64,000 nucleotides of DNA from NCBI GenBank assembly GCA_002841695.1, contig PHAN01000001.1, positions 151,663 to 215,662 of the forward strand. Reading direction: 5' to 3'. Below, piece after piece: positions 37,312 through 45,476 of the stretch. Source of the DNA: Elusimicrobia bacterium HGW-Elusimicrobia-1. Lineage in GTDB: Bacteria > Elusimicrobiota > Endomicrobiia > PHAN01. The notes beneath the pieces were generated by a model, which ran no database searches, was not told where the DNA came from, and saw only the letters and a program-made list of their open reading frames with translations. Position 1 is the stretch's first letter. Every line of letters starts with the position of its first letter. The position numbers and the translations under genes were made by a program.

Positions 37312-38900
37312 TACTCTGCGCCCTTGTGGTCGCGATGATGGCTCCTTTTGGCGCCAAGCGTTTTTTTATCGACGACTATTATCACTTCCTGATGGCAAAG
37401 GGTATTCTGGAAAATCCCCTGCGCCCGTACGACTTTCTGGCCGACGACGACGGCCACGATAATCCCGGCTGGGACGTCGGCGGTCTTCCGCGCATGGTGA
37501 ACCCTCCCATGACGCACTACCTTATGGCCGTAATGATAAAACTTGCCGGTACCGGCGAGCGGGCGCTTCATACGGGATTTATGATTTTCCCTCTGGTCAG
37601 CGCGCTGTGTCTTTTTTTTGTGGCGAGCAGGTTGACGCCTCATCGATGGACGGCGGTTCTGGTCTTTGTTTTCAGTCCGGTTTTCTGGGTTACGTCGACG
37701 GGACTGATGCTTGATTCCGTCAAACTCGCTTTTTATCTGGCCGCGCTCGCCGCGCTTGTTGCCGCCGTGGAAAGAGATGATTGGCGGCTTGCCGCGCTCT
37801 CCGGATTATTTATGGGTGCCGCGCTTCTTTCAAAATATACTGCCGCAAGCGTCCTGCCCGTGTCGCTGGCCTATCTTGTTATGTTCGACGGAAAATGGAA
37901 GAAAAAACTCTGGATATTCGCCATTCCTCTGACGATGATGGCCGCGTGGTCGTACTGGAATATAGTAACGTACGGCTCGTCGCATTTGTTTTCTGCGATG
38001 AAAAGAACGGGCGCCGGCTCGTGGAATCTTAAGGTGATGGTCAACCTGGTTTTTCTGGGCGGCGGGACGGTTTTCGCCGCGGGGGTCGTCGCGCCGCTTG
38101 CATCAAGAGTAAAATACCGCGCGCTTGCGCTGGCGGCGATATTCGCGGTTTTCTACGCGGTATTTTCGTCGACGGCCGGCGGATTCTCGGCGGCGCAGAG
38201 CGCTCTTCTGGCTTTATGGATAAGCGTGTCGGCCGCGTTTTTCTGGGCGATGGCCCTCGCCGCCCGCGATTTCGGCAAACGCGAAGTTTTCACCGCCGTC
38301 TGGTTTCTGTCGGTTTTCCTTATGATGATACCCGCCATGGCCTGGACGGCCGGTCGCTATTTTATGGCGCTGGTCGCCCCCGCGTCCATACTTTTCGTGC
38401 AATTAGTCGACAAACTTTCGCCCGACGGCAAATTCCGCCGCGCCGCGCTCGCCTCGACGGCAGCCGTAACTTTCGCGCTGGGCGCGTTTCTTGCCGCGTC
38501 GGATTACGCGCAGGCGGCCGTATATGAAAAAATCCGCGACGACCTCCGCGCCGACGGCGTGAGGCCGTCATATTTTAAGTCGGACATTTTTTCGGGCATA
38601 ACCGGCTATCTCAAAGAAGACGGATGGCGTATCGTCGTGCCCGGCGAAGACGTTTTAAATCCGGGCGACCTTTTTTTGATAGGATACATCCAGACGCCCG
38701 TCGCATGGATAAAGCAGCCGGAGATTCGGGGTCGTTTGCGTCTGATTAAAACATACGAATACAGCACGCGGCTGCCTTTCCGTCTGGTGAGCGTTCCCGA
38801 CGCGGCGGGATTTTACGCCACCTGCTGGGGCGCGCTGCCGTGGTCGGTTTCTTCGCTGCCTCTGGAGAGATACAAACTTTATGTCGTCGAGAAAAATTGA
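37296..38900 (+). CDS. Membrane glycosyltransferase, GT39-like, with start codon inside the inverted repeat
   Basis: 534 residues from the ATG at 37296; an in-frame ATG at 37272 would add eight residues. Both starts lie in or beside the right terminal repeat and neither has a Shine-Dalgarno. The first loop FIDDYYHFLMAKGILENP and NPPMTHYLMAVMIKLAG carry the loop-1 acidic pattern of GT39 enzymes, and LLSKYTAASVLPVSL is a typical inner segment. About ten membrane segments are present, with a soluble C-terminal tail. Placement of the repeat may have changed the native 5' end or its expression. Confidence 0.85.
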   Translation: MRNSIILCALVVAMMAPFGAKRFFIDDYYHFLMAKGILENPLRPYDFLADDDGHDNPGWDVGGLPRMVNPPMTHYLMAVMIKLAGTGERALHTGFMIFPLVSALCLFFVASRLTPHRWTAVLVFVFSPVFWVTSTGLMLDSVKLAFYLAALAALVAAVERDDWRLAALSGLFMGAALLSKYTAASVLPVSLAYLVMFDGKWKKKLWIFAIPLTMMAAWSYWNIVTYGSSHLFSAMKRTGAGSWNLKVMVNLVFLGGGTVFAAGVVAPLASRVKYRALALAAIFAVFYAVFSSTAGGFSAAQSALLALWISVSAAFFWAMALAARDFGKREVFTAVWFLSVFLMMIPAMAWTAGRYFMALVAPASILFVQLVDKLSPDGKFRRAALASTAAVTFALGAFLAASDYAQAAVYEKIRDDLRADGVRPSYFKSDIFSGITGYLKEDGWRIVVPGEDVLNPGDLFLIGYIQTPVAWIKQPEIRGRLRLIKTYEYSTRLPFRLVSVPDAAGFYATCWGALPWSVSSLPLERYKLYVVEKN

Positions 38901-40194
38901 CAATCTGATACTCGGAGGGGGAATAACCGGCCTTGCCGTCGCGGCGCGTCTGAGTGAAATTTTGCCGAAGTCGTCCTCCGTTGAAACGCTTATCGTCGAG
39001 AAGTCGCCGTTTACGGGCGGCCTCTGCCGCTCCGTCGCAAAAGACGGCTTCACTTACGATTATTCGGGACATTTGCTTCATCTTCGCCGTCCCGACATAC
39101 GCAAGTGGGTATTCAATATGCTCGACGGAAACTTGCGCGAAGTGTCCCGCGACGCCCGCATTTATTCCGAGGGGCGGCTCACAAAGTATCCGTATCAGAT
39201 GAATCTTTGGGGGCTTTCCGGCTCGACGGTAAAAGAGTGTCTGTCGGGACTCATCGACGCGCACATCGCCGCGCGCGCGCCCAAGCCGTCGGGGAGTTTT
39301 CTTAAATGGTCGCTCGACATATTCGGCGGGGGCATAACGAAGAATTTTATGAAGCCCTACAACGAAAAACTTTTCCGCCTGAGCGCCGGGGACTTCAACG
39401 CCGAATGGTGCGGCGGTTTCGTGCCGCGTCCGTCTCTGGAAGACGCGTTGCGGGGAGCTTTTTCCGACGCGCATAAGGCCGTAGGGTATAACGCGAGTTT
39501 CTTTTATCCGCGCCGCGGCGGGATACAATCGCTTGTCGACGCTCTTGAAATCCGCGCCCGCCGCGTCTGCGAAATCCGCGCCGGTGTTTTCGCAGAGAAA
39601 ATTTATCCGGATTCAAAAAGAGCGATTCTTTCCGACGGTTCCGAAATAAAATACCGTCACCTTGTCTCGACGATTCCTCTTAAAGATTTCGCCCGCGCCT
39701 GCGGGATGAAGTCTCCGGCGGATAACCTTCGCGCCGCGCCCGTCGTGTGTTTTAATCTGGGAGTAAAAGGGAACGCGGGGCACGGAGTTCACTGGATGTA
39801 TTTTCCGGAAAAAAAGTTCAATTTCTATCGCGTCGGATTTTATTCCAATATCAATCCGGCGTCGGCTCCGGCGGGACATTATTCGATGTACGTCGAGGTC
39901 AGTTTTCCGTCGGGAAAGCGGCGGGACATCGCGCGGGCTCTCGATGGGGCCGTATCGGGACTGATAGACGCGGGTCTCATCGGTTCGCCGTCCAAGATAG
40001 TGTCGCTCGACATCCGCCCTATGCCCAACGCTTACGTCGTCTATGATTTTGCGCGGGCAAATACCGTAGAAAAAATCCGCAAGGCCGTCAATGGCAAAAA
40101 CGTTTATCTCGCCGGCCGTTACGGCGCGTGGAAATACTCCTATATGGAAGAATCCCTCGCCGAAGCCAGAGCCATCGCGGAGAAGTTTGTGTAA
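38881..40194 (+). CDS. FAD-dependent oxidoreductase, UDP-galactopyranose mutase/protoporphyrinogen oxidase-like
   Basis: 437 residues overlapping the previous gene by 20 bases. The FAD-binding motif LGGGITGLAVA is at residues 10-20, followed by EKSPFTGGLCRS and FTYDYSGHLLHL, which is the pattern of the NAD(P)-binding_8/amine oxidase group that includes UDP-galactopyranose mutase. NEKLFRLSAGDFN and a C-terminal VYLAGRYGAWKYSYMEES (flavin-contact region) agree. In glycan loci such proteins act on sugar rings or lipid-linked sugars. The exact reaction is uncertain. Confidence 0.85.
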   Translation: MSSRKIDNLILGGGITGLAVAARLSEILPKSSSVETLIVEKSPFTGGLCRSVAKDGFTYDYSGHLLHLRRPDIRKWVFNMLDGNLREVSRDARIYSEGRLTKYPYQMNLWGLSGSTVKECLSGLIDAHIAARAPKPSGSFLKWSLDIFGGGITKNFMKPYNEKLFRLSAGDFNAEWCGGFVPRPSLEDALRGAFSDAHKAVGYNASFFYPRRGGIQSLVDALEIRARRVCEIRAGVFAEKIYPDSKRAILSDGSEIKYRHLVSTIPLKDFARACGMKSPADNLRAAPVVCFNLGVKGNAGHGVHWMYFPEKKFNFYRVGFYSNINPASAPAGHYSMYVEVSFPSGKRRDIARALDGAVSGLIDAGLIGSPSKIVSLDIRPMPNAYVVYDFARANTVEKIRKAVNGKNVYLAGRYGAWKYSYMEESLAEARAIAEKFV

Positions 40195-41399
40195 TGCCCA
40201 AACTAAAAGTCCTCCATATAATCACAAAACTTGAACTCGGCGGAGCGCAGAGGAACACGCTTTACACCGTCAAGAACCTCGACCGCAACCGCTTTGAGGC
40301 GGTCATAGTCGCCGGACGGGGGGGGATTCTTGAAGAAGAGGCCGCCGCGCTCGACGGCGTAAAATTTCTCGTCGCGCCCCACCTGGGACGGAGCGTAAAC
40401 CCGCTGACCGACTTTTTAGCCCTCATAGAACTCGTCTCGATAATCCGCCGCGAAAAACCCGACATAGTCCACACCCATTCTTCAAAAGCGGGCATTCTTG
40501 GACGCGGTGCATTTTTTTTATTCAAGATTTTTCATCCCCTATTCCATATCCACTATACCCACGCCCCTAAAATCATCCACACATTCCACGGCTTCGGATT
40601 TACGCCCGCGCAGCCAAAACTCGTCCGCGCCGTTTTCGTGCTGCTCGAAAAACTCGCCGCCGCCGTGTCGGATTCCCTTGTATTCGTGTCGGAAGCCAAT
40701 ATGCGCGAAGCCGCCCTCCGAGGCATAGGCGACCCGCGAAAATACACGCTTATAAGAAGCGGCGTGGACATAGATTTCTTCAAAAACTTCCGCTTGTCCG
40801 ACGAAGACCGAGCCGCCTCCCGCCGCGAATTCGGAGCCGCCCCCGGCGATAAAATCGTCTCGACGATAGGGCCTTTCAAAAAACAGAAAAATCTGGGCGA
40901 TTTCATAACGGCCGTCTCGCTTCTTAAAGAAGGCGGAGTAAAAATCCGCGCCGTCATAGTCGGCGACGGCATAGAGCGTCCGCGCCTCGTCTCTCTTGCC
41001 CGCGCCCTCGGTGTCGAGAAGGAAATTCTTTTCGCCGGATGGCTCGACACAAAAGAAAAAATCGCGCGTCTTCTTAAAATCACCGACGCCTTTCTTCTTA
41101 CGTCCCTGTGGGAAGGCCTCCCGCGCTCGCTTGTGGAGGCCGCGGCATCGGGCGTTCCCGTGTGCGCCAACGCCGTCGACGGCGTAACCGACGTTATAAC
41201 GGACGGCGAAACGGGACTTCTTGCGCCTCCCTGCGATGCCATTCGCGCCGCCGCCAACGTCGAAAAAATCATCGGCGACGAAAAAATCGCGCGGCGTCTC
41301 GCATCATCCGCTTTGGCCCGCGTGGACGAGTCTTTCGACATAAAAAATATGGTTCCGTCCCAGGAAAGACTTTACGAAGCGCTCTGTGCGCGAATATAA
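40194..41399 (+). CDS. Family 4 glycosyltransferase, last gene of the glycan locus
   Basis: 401 residues from the ATG at 40194, which shares one base with the previous TAA stop. The N-terminal domain has HIITKLELGGAQRNTLYTV and DIVHTHSSKAGILGR; the donor domain has FAGWLDTKEKIARLL and LTSLWEGLPRSLVEAAASGV with the EX7E-type arrangement. It belongs with capsular and exopolysaccharide family 4 enzymes. A repeat region and a new promoter follow, so the long operon probably ends here. Confidence 0.93.
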   Translation: MPKLKVLHIITKLELGGAQRNTLYTVKNLDRNRFEAVIVAGRGGILEEEAAALDGVKFLVAPHLGRSVNPLTDFLALIELVSIIRREKPDIVHTHSSKAGILGRGAFFLFKIFHPLFHIHYTHAPKIIHTFHGFGFTPAQPKLVRAVFVLLEKLAAAVSDSLVFVSEANMREAALRGIGDPRKYTLIRSGVDIDFFKNFRLSDEDRAASRREFGAAPGDKIVSTIGPFKKQKNLGDFITAVSLLKEGGVKIRAVIVGDGIERPRLVSLARALGVEKEILFAGWLDTKEKIARLLKITDAFLLTSLWEGLPRSLVEAAASGVPVCANAVDGVTDVITDGETGLLAPPCDAIRAAANVEKIIGDEKIARRLASSALARVDESFDIKNMVPSQERLYEALCARI

Positions 41400-41425
41400 T
41401 CCGCTTATGAACTTTTATAAATTGT

Positions 41426-41513
41426 AATTCCCCCTTAGCAAAGGGGGATGAAGGGGGTTGTAATGAACTGGAAAAAAGAACAACCCCCTAACCCCCTTTA
41501 TTAAGGGGGAATT
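41426..41513. repeat. Inverted pair of C-rich repeat units (CCCCC family)
   Basis: The left arm (41426-41461) and the right arm (41480-41513) are near-perfect reverse complements separated by 18 bases. Each unit follows the plan CCCCC, a few bases, CCCCCTTT, a few bases, AAGGGGGAAT, so each arm also folds on itself. A third unit of the same plan is at 56171-56203. The paired structure could act as a bidirectional transcription terminator after the glycan operon. Confidence 0.75.
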
Positions 41514-41547
41514 TGCGAAGCGGTTTCGCCCGCTGCTTGCCGCCGAT

Positions 41548-41576
41548 TTGACAAAAAAAAATATATTCAATAAAAT
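41548..41576 (+). promoter_or_regulatory. Sigma-70-type promoter for the isocitrate dehydrogenase gene
   Basis: A consensus -35 TTGACA (41548-41553) and a -10 TAAAAT (41571-41576) are separated by exactly 17 bases of A-rich DNA. Transcription should start near 41583, so the GTGG-family repeat at 41582-41638 would become the 5' untranslated leader of the next gene. Confidence 0.75.
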
Positions 41577-41581
41577 ACGGC

Positions 41582-41638
41582 AGTGGATAGTGGATAGAAA
41601 AAGACGCTAACCACTAAACACTAGCCACTAACCACTTC
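41582..41638. repeat. Repeat of the AGTGGATAGTGG family, inverted
   Basis: AGTGGATAGTGGATAG at the left is opposed by CTAACCACTAAACACTAGCC and ACTAACCACT at the right, giving an imperfect hairpin that ends four bases before the start codon at 41643. A second, larger member lies at 47633-47743. No Shine-Dalgarno is visible between the repeat and the start codon. Confidence 0.7.
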
Positions 41639-41642
41639 TTCT

Positions 41643-42701
41643 ATGAAAACCCATAAAATAACTTTAATACCCGGCGACGGCACGGGCCCGGATATCGTCG
41701 AAGTCGTGCAAAAGGTCGTGGCCGCGACCGGCGTTTCCGTCGACTGGGAAGTCGCCGAAGCCGGCGCCGACGTAATGCCCAAATACGGCACGCCGCTGCC
41801 GCCGCAGGTGCTTGAATCCATCCGCCGCAACAAGGTAGCTCTCAAAGGACCCATCACAACTCCCGTCGGCACGGGCTTCCGCAGTGTCAACGTGGCGCTG
41901 AGAAAAGAACTCGATCTTTACGCGTGCCTGAGACCCTGCAAACTTTACCCCGGAATAAAAGCTCCGCACGCGGGCGTCGATCTGGTCGTCGTCAGAGAAA
42001 ACACGGAAGACCTTTACGCCGGCATAGAATACGCCGCGGGCTCGCCCGAAGCCGAAGCGCTCGTCGAAAAACACAAGGGGAAAATACATCCCGCCTCGGC
42101 CATCTCAATAAAACCCATATCGGCTTTGGCCTCGGAACGCATCGTGAAATTCGCGTTTGATTACGCCGTAAAACATAACCGCAAAAAAGTCACGGCCGTG
42201 GCAAAGGCCAACATAATGAAGTTTACCGACGGGCTTTTCTTCGAGGCGGCGCGGAAAGTGGCCGCCGGTTATCCCAAGATAGAATACGAAGAACGGCTCA
42301 TAGACAATATGTGTATGCAACTCGTCGTAAAGCCCCGCCTCTACGACGTGCTCGTCCTTCCGAATCTTTACGGAGATATAATATCCGACCTCTGCGCCGG
42401 TCTTGTCGGCGGACTGGGCGTGGCTCCCGGCGGAAATTTCGGAGGGAAAATCGCGCTGTTTGAGGCCGTGCACGGATCTGCCCCTAAATATAAAGGAATG
42501 AACAAAGTAAATCCCATCGCTTTGATACTCTCGTCGAAAATGATGCTTGAACACATCGGCGAGGACGTGGCGGCATCGCGCCTTGAAAGCGCCGTGGCCG
42601 TAGTGATAGCCGAAGGCAAAACTCTCACTTACGATATGGGCGGCTCGGCGACATCTTCCGCCGTCGGAGACGCTGTAATATCCAAGTTAAAACACGCGTA
42701 A
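41643..42701 (+). CDS. Isocitrate dehydrogenase, IDH/IPMDH family, NADP-type cofactor site
   Basis: 352 residues. [13 protein letters not shown] opens the family fold. [20 protein letters not shown] has the serine and asparagine that isocitrate enzymes use where isopropylmalate enzymes have leucines. [17 protein letters not shown] holds the metal-binding aspartates. [15 protein letters not shown] has Lys282 and Tyr283 followed by a valine, matching the E. coli NADP-binding triad (Lys344, Tyr345, Val351). It would make 2-oxoglutarate and NADPH in the cytoplasm. A homoisocitrate or related substrate remains possible. Confidence 0.85.
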   Translation: MKTHKITLIPGDGTGPDIVEVVQKVVAATGVSVDWEVAEAGADVMPKYGTPLPPQVLESIRRNKVALKGPITTPVGTGFRSVNVALRKELDLYACLRPCKLYPGIKAPHAGVDLVVVRENTEDLYAGIEYAAGSPEAEALVEKHKGKIHPASAISIKPISALASERIVKFAFDYAVKHNRKKVTAVAKANIMKFTDGLFFEAARKVAAGYPKIEYEERLIDNMCMQLVVKPRLYDVLVLPNLYGDIISDLCAGLVGGLGVAPGGNFGGKIALFEAVHGSAPKYKGMNKVNPIALILSSKMMLEHIGEDVAASRLESAVAVVIAEGKTLTYDMGGSATSSAVGDAVISKLKHA

Positions 42702-42707
42702 ATTAAT

Positions 42708-42795
42708 GGGTGGGCAAGCCCACCCCTACGCGATGAGGGAATTAAAAAATACGCGTGGGTATACCAAATCTGCGTAGGGGCGACCTTGGTCGCCC
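42708..42795. repeat. Compound hairpin repeat between isocitrate dehydrogenase and ackA
   Basis: Two perfect 8 bp hairpins, GGGTGGGC/GCCCACCC at 42708-42725 and GGGCGACC/GGTCGCCC at 42778-42795, each with a two-base loop. They are joined by a longer pairing of CCCCTACGC with GCGTAGGGG. The whole can fold as one cruciform. No T-run follows it directly, so terminator activity is unsure. Confidence 0.65.
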
Positions 42796-42845
42796 AAAGC
42801 CGTAGGAGACGCTTAATCCTTAATCCTGTCTTTTGCCAAACTCAA

Positions 42846-44024
42846 ATGAACATCCTCGTGCTGAATTGCGGTTCGTCAAGCGTAAAATATTCCGTGTGGA
42901 ACACCGCCGAAGAAAAGCGGCTGGTGTCGGGACTTATCGACTGCATTCACGTGGCCGGCATCCCCTGTAAGCACATAAAAAACGGCGCGCCCATCCCCGA
43001 AGAACTCGAAGTTTCCGACCACGCCGGCGCCGTGGCCTTCGTGCTGGATATGCTCCGTAAAAACGGCATCGATTCCATTGCCGCCGTCGGACACAGGGTG
43101 GTGCAGGGCGGCGACAGATTCAAGGAGCCGGTGCTCGTAACCGACGAAGTCAAAGAAGCCATCACGCATTATTTCGACATCGCTCCGCTGCACAATCCGT
43201 CGAACCTTGAAGGAATAGTTTCCTGCCAGAAAAATTATCCATCCATTCCCAACGTCGCCGTATTCGACACGGCTTTTCATCAGACAGTTCCCGCGGTCGC
43301 TTCCACCTACGCCATACCCAGATACCTCGCAAAAAAGCACGACATAAAACGCTACGGATTTCACGGAATCTCGCACGAATACATATCGCGCGAGGTTTCG
43401 GCGCGGTATCCGTCGGCAAAAAAAATAATTTCCTGCCATCTGGGAAACGGCGCCAGCATCACCGCGATCAAAAACGGCAAATCAATAGATACATCCATGG
43501 GATTCACGCCTCTGGAAGGTCTTGTGATGGGCACGCGCCCGGGCGACCTCGACCCCGAGATACCTTTATATTTAATGGAAAAGGAAAACTTCACGCCGGC
43601 GGAACTTCTGGTGATTTTCAATAAGCAGAGCGGGCTGGCGGGTATATCGGGAATTTCTTCCGATATGAGAAAGCTCCTGGCCTCAGACGATCCCGACGCG
43701 CGACTGGCCGTCGACGTTTTCTGTTATCGCGTCAAAAAATACATCGGCGCCTACATGGCCGCGCTCGACGGCGCCGACGCTCTTGTGTTTACGGCGGGCA
43801 TCGGCGAAAATTCTTTTGAGGTCAGACAGAAAATATCGGAAGGGATGGAGTCGCTCGGAATAAAAATCGACCCTGCCAAAAATAAAGCGGTCAAGGGCGT
43901 TTTCGCCGACATCGGCGACGCTTCATCGTCGGTAAAAGTGCTGGTGGCGCCGACCAATGAGGATCTTCTGATCGCCCGCGAAACCAAAAGGATTGTCGAA
44001 GCCGCATCGGCTTCTTTGCGATGA
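42846..44024 (+). CDS. ackA: Acetate kinase
   Basis: 392 residues from the ATG at 42846, the first methionine before the family start MNILVLNCGSSSVKYSVW. Other signatures are YGFHGISHEYISRE and ISCHLGNGASITAI of the ASKHA nucleotide-binding fold, MGFTPLEGLVMGTRPGDLDP, and FTAGIGENS near the C-terminus. It interconverts acetyl phosphate plus ADP with acetate plus ATP, giving substrate-level ATP in fermentation. No phosphotransacetylase gene is adjacent. Confidence 0.97.
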   Translation: MNILVLNCGSSSVKYSVWNTAEEKRLVSGLIDCIHVAGIPCKHIKNGAPIPEELEVSDHAGAVAFVLDMLRKNGIDSIAAVGHRVVQGGDRFKEPVLVTDEVKEAITHYFDIAPLHNPSNLEGIVSCQKNYPSIPNVAVFDTAFHQTVPAVASTYAIPRYLAKKHDIKRYGFHGISHEYISREVSARYPSAKKIISCHLGNGASITAIKNGKSIDTSMGFTPLEGLVMGTRPGDLDPEIPLYLMEKENFTPAELLVIFNKQSGLAGISGISSDMRKLLASDDPDARLAVDVFCYRVKKYIGAYMAALDGADALVFTAGIGENSFEVRQKISEGMESLGIKIDPAKNKAVKGVFADIGDASSSVKVLVAPTNEDLLIARETKRIVEAASASLR

Positions 44025-44053
44025 GACGATTCCGCTTGCGCCCGAAAAATCAT

Positions 44054-44082
44054 TTGACGGCGTTTGTCTTTTTATGTATAAT
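44054..44082 (+). promoter_or_regulatory. Sigma-70-type promoter for the rpmF-plsX-fab cluster
   Basis: TTGACG (44054-44059) and a perfect TATAAT (44077-44082) are separated by exactly 17 bases. It lies 30 bases after the ackA stop codon and about 75 bases before the rpmF start, leaving a leader of about 70 bases. Confidence 0.85.
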
Positions 44083-44157
44083 GGAAAACCGCTTCGTATT
44101 TTCTCTCGATAAAAGCGGCAAATAAAAGAATCCGCATCTGATTCATTGGAGTCAAAA

Positions 44158-44367
44158 ATGGCGAATCCAAAACGCAAACACTCTCGATCGCGTCGCGACA
44201 CCAGAAGGTCTCAGTGGAAACTTACCGCCGCGACGCTTGCTAAGTGCTCCAACTGCGGAGCGCTTAAGATCCCCCACCACGTATGTCCGTCCTGCGGATT
44301 TTACAACGAAAAACTTGTTGCGGCCCCCAAGCCGGAAAAAACCCAAGAAGAAGAAAAGGGCGCCTGA
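44158..44367 (+). CDS. rpmF: Ribosomal protein L32
   Basis: 69 residues from the ATG at 44158, with GGAG seven bases upstream; an upstream TTG at 44146 is rejected because that Shine-Dalgarno fits the ATG. MANPKRKHSRSRRDTRRSQW is the typical basic start, and CSNCG with CPSCG gives the four-cysteine zinc ribbon of the C+ form. The tail ends in a charged stretch (KPEKTQEEEKG) longer than in many L32 proteins. L32 sits in the large ribosomal subunit, and the gene is commonly the first of the plsX-fab cluster. Confidence 0.97.
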   Translation: MANPKRKHSRSRRDTRRSQWKLTAATLAKCSNCGALKIPHHVCPSCGFYNEKLVAAPKPEKTQEEEKGA

Positions 44368-44382
44368 CGCCCCGATAGTTTA

Positions 44383-44432
44383 GGAGAACTTCCTGCCCGC
44401 GTTGCGCGAGTGTTAAGGGAGTTTTCCTTTTT
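44383..44432 (+). terminator. Hairpin with T-run between rpmF and plsX
   Basis: GGAGAACTTCC (44383-44393) pairs with GGGAGTTTTCC (44417-44427) over 11 positions, with two G-U wobbles, and is followed at once by five T. It may partly end transcription after rpmF, so that L32 is made in excess of the lipid enzymes. Confidence 0.6.
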
Positions 44433-44465
44433 GCCGTTTGTCGGAGTAAGAACACAAATAAAAAA

Positions 44466-45476
44466 ATGAAGATAGCACTTGACGGAATGGGCGGCGATTA
44501 TGCCCCTAAAGCTCAGGTAGAAGGCGCGATTCTGGCCGCGCGGCTGTTACCCGACGACCGGATAGTTATTACCGGCAACCGCGATTTGATAGAGCGCGAA
44601 CTCTCTTTTCACAAGGACGTGCCGCGCGGAATCTCCGTGGAGCACGCTCCGGAAGTCGTGGAGATGACCGACGAGCCCGCCGCCGCTTATCGACAGAAGA
44701 AAAATTCTTCGCTCGCCGTGGCCGTAAGAATGGTGGCCGACGGCGCGGCCGATGCCGTTGTTTCAGCCGGTAATTCCGGAGCCGTGATGGCCGCCGCGCT
44801 TTTTGACCTCAAAAGAATCGAAGGTATTTCCCGCCCAGCGCTCGCCGCGCTTTTTCCGACATTGAAAGGCACCTGCGTAATCCTCGACGTCGGCGCCAAC
44901 GTGGATTCGCGGCCTGCGCACCTGCTGCACTTCGCGCTTATGGGCAAAATTTACGCACGCGAAGCGCTCGGTATCGGCGATCCCGCCGTAGGTCTTGTGT
45001 CTATAGGCGAGGAAGATTCCAAAGGCAACGAACTCACCTTAGAAACGCTTAAACTTATAAGAGAACGGGAAAAAAATTTCGTGGGCAACATCGAAGGCCG
45101 CGACATCCCCATGGGTTTGGTCGATGTGGCCGTTTGCGACGGTTTCGTCGGCAACGTCATACTGAAATTCGGCGAGGGCGTCGGCGAGATGCTCTTTAAA
45201 CTCATCAAACAGGCGCTGAAGAAACATCCGGTCACGTGGCTCTCGCTGCCGTTTTTATGGGCGGCCATGAAAGACCTGAGAAAAAAAGCCGATTATTCCG
45301 AGTACGGCGGCGCGCTTCTTCTGGGCGTTCGCGGCGCGTGCTTCATCTGCCACGGCCGTTCAAACGCGAAATCCATCAAGAACGCCCTTCTTAAAGCCGC
45401 GAGTTACGCCAAGCACGACATAACCCGGAAAATCGAGGAACGATTAAAGGAATACGCCAATGGAAACGCGGCATAA
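44466..45476 (+). CDS. plsX: Phosphate acyltransferase PlsX
   Basis: 336 residues. MKIALDGMGGDYAPKA is the diagnostic start, and SAGNSGAVMAAALF, DVGANVDSRPAHLLHFALMG and DGFVGNVILKFGEG follow in family order. PlsX makes acyl phosphate from acyl-ACP, feeding PlsY in phospholipid synthesis as a peripheral membrane enzyme. It overlaps fabH by 17 bases. The usual order rpmF-plsX-fabH is kept. Confidence 0.98.
   Translation: MKIALDGMGGDYAPKAQVEGAILAARLLPDDRIVITGNRDLIERELSFHKDVPRGISVEHAPEVVEMTDEPAAAYRQKKNSSLAVAVRMVADGAADAVVSAGNSGAVMAAALFDLKRIEGISRPALAALFPTLKGTCVILDVGANVDSRPAHLLHFALMGKIYAREALGIGDPAVGLVSIGEEDSKGNELTLETLKLIREREKNFVGNIEGRDIPMGLVDVAVCDGFVGNVILKFGEGVGEMLFKLIKQALKKHPVTWLSLPFLWAAMKDLRKKADYSEYGGALLLGVRGACFICHGRSNAKSIKNALLKAASYAKHDITRKIEERLKEYANGNAA

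Noticed and set aside
41426..41513. C-rich repeats considered as a small CRISPR array.
   Set aside because: Only two units, in inverted orientation, without regular spacers or cas genes.
44146..44157. Upstream TTG start for ribosomal protein L32.
   Set aside because: GGAG within this stretch is the Shine-Dalgarno for the ATG at 44158, where the family N-terminus begins.
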